DNA of 64,000 nt from assembly GCF_001984195.1 (NCBI RefSeq), contig NZ_MTQN01000009.1, positions 1,106,248 through 1,170,247 of the forward strand. Reading direction: 5' to 3'. A program made the position numbers and the translations under genes. Numbering within the stretch: the stretch's first letter is position 1; each line of letters begins with the position of its first letter. A model generated the notes under the pieces. The model saw only the letters and a list, made by a program, of their open reading frames with translations. It made no database searches and had not been told where the DNA came from. Source of the stretch: Kribbella sp. ALI-6-A (GTDB taxonomy: Bacteria; Actinomycetota; Actinomycetes; Propionibacteriales; Kribbellaceae). This document shows, one piece after another, positions 1-7,901 of this stretch.

Positions 1-283
1 CGATCTGCGTGGTCATCCGCTCCTGGAACGCGCTGTACTCGGCGAACTCCGGCTCGATGGCGATGTCGCCGTTGGCGGAGCTGAACTGCTGCAACGCCTT
101 GGTGTAGTTCTGCTGGCGAATGGTGTTGCCCCACCAGGCGTAGCGCAGGGTCGTCTTGCCCCCGCCGCCGCCCTCGGCGCCTCCACCGCTGCCACCGCAG
201 CCCGTCACTGCCGCCACGGACAGACTTGCCGCCGTCGTACCCAGGGCGAGCTTCAGGAACCCTCGCCGATTCAGTCCGGTCAT
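1..283 (-). CDS. extracellular sugar-binding lipoprotein, N-terminal part (gene runs off the window)
   Basis: The visible 94 residues start MTGLNRRGFLKLALG, a twin-arginine signal, followed by a lipobox ending VTGC (Cys29), a Gly/Ser-rich linker and then TLRYAWWGNTIRQQNYTKAL. That is the usual beginning of an ABC-importer family 1 solute-binding protein, which would be Tat-exported and lipid-anchored. I chose the ATG at 283 because GAGGAA lies upstream; an in-frame GTG directly precedes it. It follows the catabolic genes on the same strand after about 90 bases that contain an operator-like palindrome, so it probably starts an importer operon continuing left of the window. The substrate is unknown; a sugar or sugar acid is inferred from the neighbours. 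Confidence 0.8.
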   Translation of the reverse strand, partial: MTGLNRRGFLKLALGTTAASLSVAAVTGCGGSGGGAEGGGGGKTTLRYAWWGNTIRQQNYTKALQQFSSANGDIAIEPEFAEYSAFQERMTTQI

Positions 284-356
284 CACGGTCTCTCGCTTCC
301 TCAGGGTGGCTTCATTGTTTGGTTCCGATACATGACGGTCAAGAGGTCATGCATAG

Positions 357-376
357 TTGTTTGACAATTTGTCAAA
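357..376. promoter_or_regulatory. compound palindromic operator upstream of the binding-protein gene
   Basis: TTGTTTGACAA (357-367) overlaps a 7-bp-arm palindrome TTTGACA-ATT-TGTCAAA (360-376). The first element recurs at 5284-5294 as TTGTTAGACAA. The shape resembles sites of FadR/FCD-type GntR regulators (TTGT-N3-ACAA). It overlaps the stop codon of the upstream gene. No GntR gene lies in the window. Confidence 0.5.
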
Positions 377-2315
377 AGACAAGGGCTTCGAAGCGTTCGG
401 TGACGGGCAGCTTCACCCGTCCGTCCACCACGGGAAGCCGTACGCCGGCCCGCAGCGCCTGGACCTCGGCGACGTCCGGATCAGGCAGTTCCAACCAGCT
501 CGGTCCGATCGGCAACGGTTCGGCGAACCGCTGGTCGGCGTCCCCCGATCTGTTCAGCAGGTGGATCACGCGGCCTGCCGCTGACCGGCCCAGGACGATC
601 TCCACCTGCTCGGGCAGTCCGGTCGCGACCTGCTGGGCGCCGGCCCAGAGCACCTCCGCGATCACCAGTTCTCGATGCGCGGTCAGCCCTACCTCGCGAT
701 AGCCCCGGCCGACGGTCCACGGCAGCATCACCGCCCGCCCCTGCCCGTACGGCGCCCGCAGCCGCCCCGGATGCTCCAGCTCCAGATGCCCGTGACACTT
801 CTCCGGCGGCCCGTACGGCGCCCGCGAGAGCGCTCTCCATCCGATCTCGGCGGTCGGCGACGGTTCCACGACGTTGAAGCGCCCAACCACCGGCACCACG
901 TCGCTGTCGCTGCCGTTGTCGCGCAGATGCAAGGACCGGACAGATTCCTCGGTGTCGTGGCTGGCCAATCGCCGTCGCGCCGGCAGGCACTGCAACTGGA
1001 TCTTCTCGGCCACCACGCCACTGTTGCCCGTAGCAACCACTGCTCCGCCCGCCACGCAGTACCGGTCGAGCGCCGGCGCGATCTCCGGCGCGAGCGGTCC
1101 CAGATCGGGCAGCACGACGACGCCGTACCGGCCGAGGTCGATGGCGCCAAGGCGTTCCTCGGGCAGGACGTCGAACGGGACGTGCCGCTGCAGCAGCGCG
1201 AGATAGAGCCCTTGGAACTCCGCCGTCGCGCCCGACTTGAACTGGTCCGGCCGAACCAGCAGCGTCCCGGCCGCGGGCACGAGCTCGCGGTAGACGTCGT
1301 GGTGGTCGCGATGGAAGCGGGTCAACTCCCCCGCCACCGCGAGGCACTCGTACGGGTTGTCCCTCGGCGTCCCCATGATGTACGTCGACGGGTTGGCTCC
1401 GCGCGCGATCGCCTGCACCAGGTACTGCGCGAAGTGGTGCGGCTCCTCGCCGGCCATCCGGTACGGCATGTCGACGAAGGCCACGGAGTTGGTCAGCACC
1501 GGGACCTCTGGCCGGTAGGACTTCGCGGCGCTGACGTGCTCACTGGTCCGGTGGTGCCACAGTGGCCGGCCGACGGCGTTGTTCGCTTCGTGGAAGACGA
1601 TGTCGGCACGATCGCCGAGCACGAGCGGGGCTTCGGGACGACGCTCGGCGAGATGGTCGCGGATCCGGCCGGTCAGGTCCGCGAGGACGTCCCGGGCGAA
1701 CCGCTGCCAGGTCTCGTACCCCGGCGAATCCTTGCCCTCGGGCAGGGTCTCGCCCGGCGCGTACGCGGCGTACCGGCGCGTGCAGGCCAGGCAGTGGCAG
1801 ACGCCGCGGTAGACCCGGCTGTAGTCGACCTCGTTGAACGACATCCAGTTGCAGAAGAAGCCGTCGACCGGGTAGCGGTCGAGCACCTCGTCGAGCACCT
1901 CGAACAGCTTCACCTGGTAGTAGTCGCCGCTCGGGCAGACGCTGGTCAGGCCGTTGTAGACCTGCGGATCACCGGCCGCGTCGACGAAGCACCAGTCCGG
2001 ATGCTGCTCGGCGCGGCGGTGGTCGATCTTGGAGAAGTCCATCCGGCCCATCACCCGGATCCCGCGCCGCCCGGCCGCCTTCACCGCGTCGCCGACCAGA
2101 TCGCCCGACGCGCGCTGCGCGAGGTAGGGATTGCGGGTCTGGAAGTCGAGGTCGGTCGGGTAGTTCGACAGGATGCCGCCGACGCTCAGCAGCCAGGTGT
2201 CCGCGCCGAACTCCACCAGGTAGTCCAGCACCTCCTCGACGTCCAGGCCCGCGTCGGTCTCGCGCAGGTTGGTCTGGAACATCCGGAACGGTTCCTGCCA
2301 CCACAGGCCGCTCAT
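372..2315 (-). CDS. glycoside-hydrolase-like TIM-barrel protein with beta-galactosidase trimerisation-like domain
   Basis: 647 aa, no signal peptide, so likely cytoplasmic. Residues 1-330 look like the hypothetical glycoside hydrolase 6 (GHL6)/alpha-amylase-type barrel (LLSVGGILSNYPTDL, RIRVMGRMDFSKID, VDGFFCNWMSFNEVDY). Residues about 355-480 look like the Rossmann-type trimerisation domain of GH42 enzymes (YGVVVLPDLGPLAPEIAPAL). A CHCLAC motif follows the barrel strand carrying the conserved WMSFNE segment. It is a distant paralogue of the protein at 3157-5250. The start overlaps the stop of the reductase gene (ATGA), so the two are translationally coupled. Hydrolase activity is inferred from fold; substrate unknown. 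Confidence 0.65.
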   Translation of the reverse strand: MSGLWWQEPFRMFQTNLRETDAGLDVEEVLDYLVEFGADTWLLSVGGILSNYPTDLDFQTRNPYLAQRASGDLVGDAVKAAGRRGIRVMGRMDFSKIDHRRAEQHPDWCFVDAAGDPQVYNGLTSVCPSGDYYQVKLFEVLDEVLDRYPVDGFFCNWMSFNEVDYSRVYRGVCHCLACTRRYAAYAPGETLPEGKDSPGYETWQRFARDVLADLTGRIRDHLAERRPEAPLVLGDRADIVFHEANNAVGRPLWHHRTSEHVSAAKSYRPEVPVLTNSVAFVDMPYRMAGEEPHHFAQYLVQAIARGANPSTYIMGTPRDNPYECLAVAGELTRFHRDHHDVYRELVPAAGTLLVRPDQFKSGATAEFQGLYLALLQRHVPFDVLPEERLGAIDLGRYGVVVLPDLGPLAPEIAPALDRYCVAGGAVVATGNSGVVAEKIQLQCLPARRRLASHDTEESVRSLHLRDNGSDSDVVPVVGRFNVVEPSPTAEIGWRALSRAPYGPPEKCHGHLELEHPGRLRAPYGQGRAVMLPWTVGRGYREVGLTAHRELVIAEVLWAGAQQVATGLPEQVEIVLGRSAAGRVIHLLNRSGDADQRFAEPLPIGPSWLELPDPDVAEVQALRAGVRLPVVDGRVKLPVTERFEALVF

Positions 2316-3157
2316 GGCGACCGCCGGAGCGTCTTGTAGAGCGCCGAATGATCCAGATCCCCGTCGCCGTCGGCGATCGCGGCGTTCATCAGTTGCTGCG
2401 TCGCGGCGGTGTTCGGCAACGCGAGGTCGAGCTCGGCGGCGGCCTGGACGGCCAGCATCAGGTCCTTGCGATGCAGCCGGATCCGGAAGCCCGGGTCGAA
2501 GGTCTGGTTGACCATGCGCTCGCCGTGCAGCTCGAGGATCCGCGAGGACGCGAAGCCACCCATCAACGCCTTCCGGACGACGGCGGGATCGGCGCCGGCC
2601 CGCTCGGCGAACAACAGCGCCTCGGCGACCGCCTCGATGGTGAGCCCGACCACGATCTGGTTGGCCACCTTCGCGGTCTGCCCGGCGCCGGTCCCGCCGA
2701 TCAGCGTGATGTTCTTGCCGAGCACCTCGAACAGAGGCTTGGCCCGCTCGAAGACGTCCGGCCGGCCGCCGACCATGATCGTCAGCGAAGCCTGCTGCGC
2801 GCCGACCTCGCCGCCGGAGACCGGCGCGTCCAGGTAGTCGCAGCCCAGCTTCTCGATCCGCGCGGCGAACGTCTTGGTCGCGGTCGGCGAGATCGAGCTC
2901 ATGTCGATCACCAGCGTCCCGGGCTCGAGGCCCTCGGCAACACCGTCCGGTCCGAACAACGCGTTCTCGACGTCCGGGGTGTCGGGCAGCATCAGGATCA
3001 CCACCTCGGACCGCTCCGCCGCGTCGGCGGCCGACTCGCAGTGGTGACCGGCGAGCCCTTCCCGCCCGCGGTAGAGCGCGAGCTCGTGGCCCGCGGCAAC
3101 GAGGTTGGCGGCCATCGGCGTACCCATCACGCCGAGCCCGACGAAGCCGATCCGCAT
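2312..3157 (-). CDS. 2-hydroxy-3-oxopropionate (tartronate semialdehyde) reductase family protein
   Basis: 281 aa, a normal length for beta-hydroxyacid dehydrogenases. N-terminal Rossmann motif GFVGLGVMGTPMAANL binds NAD(P)H; DAPVSGGEVGA is the substrate-binding motif; the catalytic Lys sits in GAGQTAKVANQIVVG. Family members reduce tartronate semialdehyde to D-glycerate or oxidise related hydroxyacids. The ATG at 3157 is in frame and overlaps the upstream stop as TGATG; longer in-frame extensions have no family similarity. With hydroxypyruvate isomerase across the divergent promoter it gives hydroxypyruvate to tartronate semialdehyde to glycerate, which supports this assignment over 3-hydroxyisobutyrate dehydrogenase. 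Confidence 0.85.
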   Translation of the reverse strand: MRIGFVGLGVMGTPMAANLVAAGHELALYRGREGLAGHHCESAADAAERSEVVILMLPDTPDVENALFGPDGVAEGLEPGTLVIDMSSISPTATKTFAARIEKLGCDYLDAPVSGGEVGAQQASLTIMVGGRPDVFERAKPLFEVLGKNITLIGGTGAGQTAKVANQIVVGLTIEAVAEALLFAERAGADPAVVRKALMGGFASSRILELHGERMVNQTFDPGFRIRLHRKDLMLAVQAAAELDLALPNTAATQQLMNAAIADGDGDLDHSALYKTLRRSP

Positions 3158-5250
3158 CACGACCTCCAGTCCAGGTGCACGATCTCCAGCACGCCGGCGG
3201 TCGGGATCGTCACCACGGCGCGACCGTTCTCGACCGTTGCCTCGACATCCACTCCGGCGACCAGCAGCCGCGCCTTCAGCCGATCGGTCGGTACGGCGAC
3301 CGACACGGTCTGCGGCGGCAACGGCAGCGTCTCCCGGATCGGGCCACGCATCGCCATCGGGTTGGTCAGGTTGACCAGGGCAACGGCCACCTCGGCCTCG
3401 CCGCGCCGGACGGCGAGATCGACCAGCCCGGCGCCTTCCACGGTGACCTCGGGATCCTTGCCCAGGGCCCATGCCACCGCGTTCGCGACCAGCCGGCCGT
3501 GGTCGGCCTGGAGCGCCTCCCAGAAGATCGCGCCCAGGTTGAACGGGAAGTACACGGTCCGGCCGCCGCCGTCGTGCTCACGGCAGACCACCGCGGGCCG
3601 GTCCGGAGCCTCGCGCGGGTAGACCTCCTCCATCGGCAGATCGGGGAAGTCCGGGATGAACCGGAACGGCACCTGCGCGGCCGGGACGGCGTCGATGTCG
3701 ATGATGTGCGTGCCGCCGATGATCCGCGTCGTCCCGTCGAATCCCTCGTTGAGCCGGTGCTCACCGGTCAGCGCGATGTAGTTGTTCTTCACCTGTCGCG
3801 CGGGCTGGACCAGGTGAACGCCGAGCACGTCGCCCAGACCGAAGTCGTCGCGCAGCTGCCCGCGATCGTCGTACAGGGAGGTCTGGTACGCCGCGACGAG
3901 CGAGCCGCCGGCCTCGACGTACGCCGTGAGCGCCGCGAGCTGGTCGTCGCCGAGCTGCTCGGCGTTCGCGAGCACGATCACCTTGAACGGGCTGAGGCGT
4001 TCGGCTGACAACTCCTGGTCGGAGACGAACTCGAACGGGACCCGGGCCTCGACCAGCGCCTGGTAGAAGCCGTCCTCGTGGCCGATGCCGTCCGGCGTCC
4101 GCAACTGACCCGCGCGGGTCGGGTCGAGCAAGGCGACCTCGGCGGTGATGCGCAGGGGCTCGAGCACCGGTTCGACCTCGGCGTGCAGGTTGAACGCCTC
4201 GACGATCGGCGGGACCCACCGGTGGTCCGGCACACTCGCGTTGAACTTGGTGAACCACGGCAACGCACCCTGCGCGAAGCCGTCGACGATCCAGGTCTTC
4301 GTCTCCTCCGCCGGGGCGACCGAGTCCTTCCAGCGGTACTGGTGGTGCTCGGGACCGACCGAGGTGATCAGCCGCACCGGGCGATCGGGGAAGACGCCGC
4401 GGTTGCGCTTGCCGTTGCGGCCGGCCGCCCAAGGCGCCTCGATGCCGGAGCGGCCCTGCTTGTCGATGAAGAAGATCGGGTAGTGCTTCTCGACCAGCTC
4501 GCGGTCCAGGTCGCGGGCGGCCAGCGCGCCGAGGTTCGGGATGAAGCGCGCGTGCGGCCGGATGTCGCGCACCGCCTGGTCCCAGATGCCGACCAGCCGG
4601 CTCAGTTGCCGACGGCGCCAGACGACGTACTCCTGCCAGTTCTCCTGGTGCTCCCCGGCCGGCAGCTCGAGGCCGGTCTCGTCGCGGAACGACTTGCGCG
4701 CCGCCTCGCTGTAGGAGATGCCGTAGTAGCCCTCCCAGCGGTTGGCGAAGATCGCGTCGACGTCGTACTCGCGGACGATCTCGCGGGCCACCTCGGTGAT
4801 GAACTCGCGATGGTAACCGGTGAACGCGCAGGTCAGCCAGATGTTGGGGTGGGCCCAGTGCTCGAGCGCGTTGCCGTCGCTGTCGCGGGCCAGCCACTCC
4901 GGATGCGCCGCGGCCGCGTCGGCGTGGATCGCGTGCGGATCGACCCGGGCCATCACGCTCATGCCGAGCTTGCGGGCGCCGTCGACGAGAGTGCCGAACG
5001 GGTCGGTGTCGCCGAGGTACTTGCTGCGGTAGTGGTACTGCAGCTGGGTCGGGTAGTAGGCGATGTAGCCGCCGGCACTGATGCAGGTCGCGTTGGAGCG
5101 GCTGTCCCGCATCAGGTCGAGCCAGAAGTCCGCGTCGAAGTGCAGCGGGTCGTCCTCGGCCAGCGTGATCTGGGCCCAGCGGGTGGCCCGCTCCGGCCAG
5201 TCGGGACTCCGGTCGGCGCTCTGGATCGCTTGCTCTGGCTCGATGCGCAT
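3157..5250 (-). CDS. glycoside-hydrolase-like TIM-barrel protein (second paralogue)
   Basis: 697 aa, cytoplasmic. Same architecture as the 372-2315 product: barrel (ATCISAGGYIAYYPTQL, GMSVMARVDPHAIHAD, DVDAIFANRWEGYYGISY), then a trimerisation/glutamine-amidotransferase-like Rossmann domain (FKVIVLANAEQLGDDQLAAL) and a C-terminal beta-sandwich. The ATG at 5250 follows a strong AGGAGGAA ribosome site. First gene of the minus-strand operon, divergent from the isomerase gene and next to the operator-like site at 5284. Likely cuts or processes a polymer or glycoside whose product enters the hydroxypyruvate/tartronate branch; substrate unknown. Confidence 0.65.
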   Translation of the reverse strand: MRIEPEQAIQSADRSPDWPERATRWAQITLAEDDPLHFDADFWLDLMRDSRSNATCISAGGYIAYYPTQLQYHYRSKYLGDTDPFGTLVDGARKLGMSVMARVDPHAIHADAAAAHPEWLARDSDGNALEHWAHPNIWLTCAFTGYHREFITEVAREIVREYDVDAIFANRWEGYYGISYSEAARKSFRDETGLELPAGEHQENWQEYVVWRRRQLSRLVGIWDQAVRDIRPHARFIPNLGALAARDLDRELVEKHYPIFFIDKQGRSGIEAPWAAGRNGKRNRGVFPDRPVRLITSVGPEHHQYRWKDSVAPAEETKTWIVDGFAQGALPWFTKFNASVPDHRWVPPIVEAFNLHAEVEPVLEPLRITAEVALLDPTRAGQLRTPDGIGHEDGFYQALVEARVPFEFVSDQELSAERLSPFKVIVLANAEQLGDDQLAALTAYVEAGGSLVAAYQTSLYDDRGQLRDDFGLGDVLGVHLVQPARQVKNNYIALTGEHRLNEGFDGTTRIIGGTHIIDIDAVPAAQVPFRFIPDFPDLPMEEVYPREAPDRPAVVCREHDGGGRTVYFPFNLGAIFWEALQADHGRLVANAVAWALGKDPEVTVEGAGLVDLAVRRGEAEVAVALVNLTNPMAMRGPIRETLPLPPQTVSVAVPTDRLKARLLVAGVDVEATVENGRAVVTIPTAGVLEIVHLDWRS

Positions 5251-5283
5251 GCGGCGGTTCCTCCTGGAGTTGGCTTGGAAAGA

Positions 5284-5294
5284 TTGTTAGACAA
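5284..5294. promoter_or_regulatory. operator-like palindrome in the divergent promoter
   Basis: TTGTTAGACAA, TTGT-N3-ACAA symmetry, same as 357-367 except one central base. It lies 34 bases before the minus-strand ATG (5250) and 40 before the plus-strand ATG (5334), well placed to control both. Confidence 0.5.
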
Positions 5295-5321
5295 GATTGC
5301 ATGAGTGGCAAGAGCTGGTGT

Positions 5322-5327
5322 TAGCCT
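5322..5327 (+). promoter_or_regulatory. -10 element of a leaderless transcript
   Basis: TAGCCT ends 6 bases before the ATG at 5334 and no Shine-Dalgarno sequence is present, so transcription should begin at or next to the start codon. The same arrangement recurs at many genes in this window. Confidence 0.45.
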
Positions 5328-5333
5328 TTTCGC

Positions 5334-6143
5334 ATGAATTTCCGCGGCTTCGAGCTGAGCGCCAACGTGTCGATGCTCTTCACCGAGCTCCCCTACCTGG
5401 ACCGGTACGCCGCGGCGGCGCGCACTGGCTTCCGGCTGGTCGAGTCGTGGTGGCCGTTCCCCGGACCGACCGCGTCGCCGGCCGAGATCGACCTGCTGGT
5501 GACGGCACTGAAGTCGGCCGGAGTCACCCTGAGCGCACTGAACTTCTACGGCGGCGACATCCCCGGCGGCGAACGCGGCGTCGCCTCGCACCCGGACCGC
5601 CAGGAAGAGCTCGCGGCGAACATCTCCACGATGGTGGAGATCGCCGAGCGGACCGGCTGCCGGCTGTTCAACCTGCTCTACGGTCAGCTCGACGACCGCT
5701 GGTCCGCGGCGGAGCAGGAGGCGTGCGCGGTCGAGGCGATCCGGTCCGCCGCGGCGGCAGTCGCACCGTTGGGTGGGACGGTCCTGATCGAGCCGTTGAC
5801 CGAGGGGTTGAACGGCCGCTATCCGTTGCTGACGGCAAACGACGTACTGGCGCTGCTGGACGGTCCGCTGAAGGATGTGCCGAACCTGTCGCTGCTGTTC
5901 GACACGTTCCACCTCGGCAGCAACGGCGTCGACCTGGTCGCCACGGCGTCAGCCGTCGGCGCCGACCTCGCCCACGTCCAACTGGCCGACTCCCCCGGCC
6001 GCGGCGAACCGGGCTCGGGCGCGCTGCCGATCACGGAAGCCCTGGACGCGTTGAAGTCCGCCGGGTACGCCGGCGTGGTCGCCGCGGAGTACAAGCCCAC
6101 GGTCGACACCGCCTCCAGCCTGGGCTGGCTCCCGCTCCGCTGA
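5334..6143 (+). CDS. hyi: hydroxypyruvate isomerase family protein
   Basis: 269 aa, the usual length for this sugar-isomerase-like TIM barrel. Seen: FELSANVSMLFTELPYLDRY at the N-terminus, then FRLVESWWPFPGP (metal-ligand Glu), GTVLIEPLTEGLNGRYPL (Glu), LSLLFDTFHLG (Asp/His) and VVAAEYKP (Glu), matching the metal-binding pattern of Hyi. It interconverts hydroxypyruvate and tartronate semialdehyde. Divergent from the GHL6-like/reductase operon and sharing its operator region. No ribosome site; probably leaderless. Could act on another 3-carbon or larger keto-sugar, but the reductase partner favours hydroxypyruvate. Confidence 0.85.
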   Translation: MNFRGFELSANVSMLFTELPYLDRYAAAARTGFRLVESWWPFPGPTASPAEIDLLVTALKSAGVTLSALNFYGGDIPGGERGVASHPDRQEELAANISTMVEIAERTGCRLFNLLYGQLDDRWSAAEQEACAVEAIRSAAAAVAPLGGTVLIEPLTEGLNGRYPLLTANDVLALLDGPLKDVPNLSLLFDTFHLGSNGVDLVATASAVGADLAHVQLADSPGRGEPGSGALPITEALDALKSAGYAGVVAAEYKPTVDTASSLGWLPLR

Positions 6144-6254
6144 CCGACCCTGGAGGCGAGCGTTTGCCTGTGCGTGCGTCGGGCTACTCGGAGCGTGACC
6201 ACTTCATCGGCGAACACTTCCCGTTCCGCCTCGACCTGATCGCGGGAGCCCTTC

Positions 6255-6662
6255 ATGCATTGGTACGTGGACGTCCTGAAGAAGTACGTGGTGTTCAGCG
6301 GCCGCGCCCGGCGCAAGGAGTTCTGGATCTTCACCCTGGTGAGCTTTGTCGTCTCCGCGGTGCTCTACTCCGTGGACCGGGCCATCGGCACCGACTACGA
6401 CAACGGCAGTGGCCTGCTGTCCGGGATCTACTCCCTGGTGGTTCTGCTGCCCACATTGGCTGTGACCTGGCGGCGCCTGCACGACACCGACCGCCACGGC
6501 TGGTGGATCCTGATCGGCCTGATTCCGTTTATCGGCACCATCGCGCTGATCATCATCCTCGCCCTCGACGGCACGTCCGGCGACAACCGCTTCGGGCCCG
6601 ATCCCAAGGCCGCCGACTCCGCCGGCGCCTACGGTACCCAGCCGGGTTACGGCACCGCCTGA
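6255..6662 (+). CDS. DUF805 family membrane protein
   Basis: 135 aa. FSGRARRKEFWIFTL near the N-terminus, TWRRLHDTDRHGWW in the middle and GDNRFGPDP at the end are the hallmarks of DUF805 (E. coli YhaH/YhaI type). Three to four membrane segments. Function unknown. It stands alone between the isomerase and a convergent regulator gene, ending in a shared terminator. Confidence 0.85.
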   Translation: MHWYVDVLKKYVVFSGRARRKEFWIFTLVSFVVSAVLYSVDRAIGTDYDNGSGLLSGIYSLVVLLPTLAVTWRRLHDTDRHGWWILIGLIPFIGTIALIIILALDGTSGDNRFGPDPKAADSAGAYGTQPGYGTA

Positions 6663-6675
6663 CGTATCGCGGGCA

Positions 6676-6719
6676 AGGGCGTGTCCCTCGTTCCACGCGG
6701 TCGGCCGAGGACACGCCCT
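6676..6719. terminator. bidirectional terminator between convergent genes
   Basis: AGGGCGTGTCC (6676-6686) pairs perfectly with GGACACGCCCT (6709-6719) over a 22-base loop. It overlaps the stop codon of the minus-strand regulator. Confidence 0.6.
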
Positions 6720-7698
6720 AGATCCAGTCGCGGCGCGTTGCTTCCATTGCCAGCTGGAACCGGGTCTGCGCACCGACCCGCTGCGACAACCGCATCACAT
6801 GCCGCTGGACCGTGCGCTCGCTCCACCCCAGTGCCCGGCTCGCCGCCTTGTCCGTCGCGCCCGAGGCCAGCAGCGTCAGCAGCTTGACCTCCTCCGCCGA
6901 CAACGTCTCCCCCACCTCCTCCACGTCCAGCGCGCTCAACCGCACCGGCACGCTTCGCTCCCACGCCAGGTCGAACAGCGCGACGAGAGCGTCGAGCAGC
7001 GGCGAAGGATGGATCAGGTACGACGCCGTGACCGCATCGTCCCCTGTCCGCAGCAGCGGGATGATCGCCAGCTGGTCGTCGGAGATGCCCAGCTTCATCG
7101 GCAGGTCCGGCGCGATCCGGGCCTGTTCGCCGTGCTTGATCCCGCGCGTCACGTCCGCCAGCCAGCCGGGCAGCTCCAGCACCGACCGGTCGTAGATCAC
7201 CCGGTACTTGACCCCGCGCCGGAGCAGGTCGAGCTCGACCGGGTTGGACTCGGTGTGCGCCTGCGGAGCGGCGTACGGCGGACGGTCGAAGCCGCGCATC
7301 TCGGTCCGGGTGTTGCGCTGCATCTCGACCCAGCGGTGGTTCACCTCGTCGCGGCCGGAGATCACCTCGACCAACTCACCCGGATGGTTGAAGCGCGAGC
7401 CCGCCCGGTACATCTCCATCAGCGTCCGGACGTGCCCGCGCACCTCGTGCAACTCGCTTTCCCGCTGCCGCAGGATCGACTCCAGCGCGCTGTCCGGCGA
7501 GCCGGCGACGTACCGGACCGGACGTCCGTCGGGCCGGGACGCCAGGCCCAGGTCGACCAGCAGCGCCAGCGACCGGCGTACGGCCGAAGCCGGGCTCCCC
7601 GTGTCGGCCACCAACTCGGGAACCGTCGCCCGCGAGCGCCGGACCAGCGCGTGGTAGACCTCCTCGTCCGCCGGACCCAGCCCGATCGTCTCCAGCAC
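6718..7698 (-). CDS. TrmB-like/LuxR-type transcriptional regulator
   Basis: 326 aa. Residues 1-75 form a TrmB-type winged helix (IGLGPADEEVYHALVRR, PELVADTGSPASAVRRSLALL). The middle is a PLD-like TrmB sensor region (VEVISGRDEVNHRWVEMQR). The C-terminal 60 residues are a LuxR/GerE HTH (LSAEEVKLLTLLASGATDKAASRALGWSERTVQRHV). This architecture is common in actinomycetes next to secreted proteases. GTG start with GGAG just upstream. Divergent from the subtilisin gene over about 200 bases, so it is a likely regulator of it. Confidence 0.85.
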   Translation of the reverse strand: MLETIGLGPADEEVYHALVRRSRATVPELVADTGSPASAVRRSLALLVDLGLASRPDGRPVRYVAGSPDSALESILRQRESELHEVRGHVRTLMEMYRAGSRFNHPGELVEVISGRDEVNHRWVEMQRNTRTEMRGFDRPPYAAPQAHTESNPVELDLLRRGVKYRVIYDRSVLELPGWLADVTRGIKHGEQARIAPDLPMKLGISDDQLAIIPLLRTGDDAVTASYLIHPSPLLDALVALFDLAWERSVPVRLSALDVEEVGETLSAEEVKLLTLLASGATDKAASRALGWSERTVQRHVMRLSQRVGAQTRFQLAMEATRRDWI

Positions 7699-7901
7699 TG
7701 CTCCACCCCTTGTCGTAAACCCGTCACCTGACCGGAAGTCGTCGCCGGAACAGCTTGTCAGTGCATAGATGCGATGCCAATGTTCTTGAACCGGTCACTG
7801 TCCGCCCGGCCCCTGGTTCCGCCTGATTCCGGCCGTACCCCCGCACGGACCGCGCCTCGCGCGGCCCGCCGTCGGCGTGCGCGCCACCTCGAGGAGTCCC
7901 C

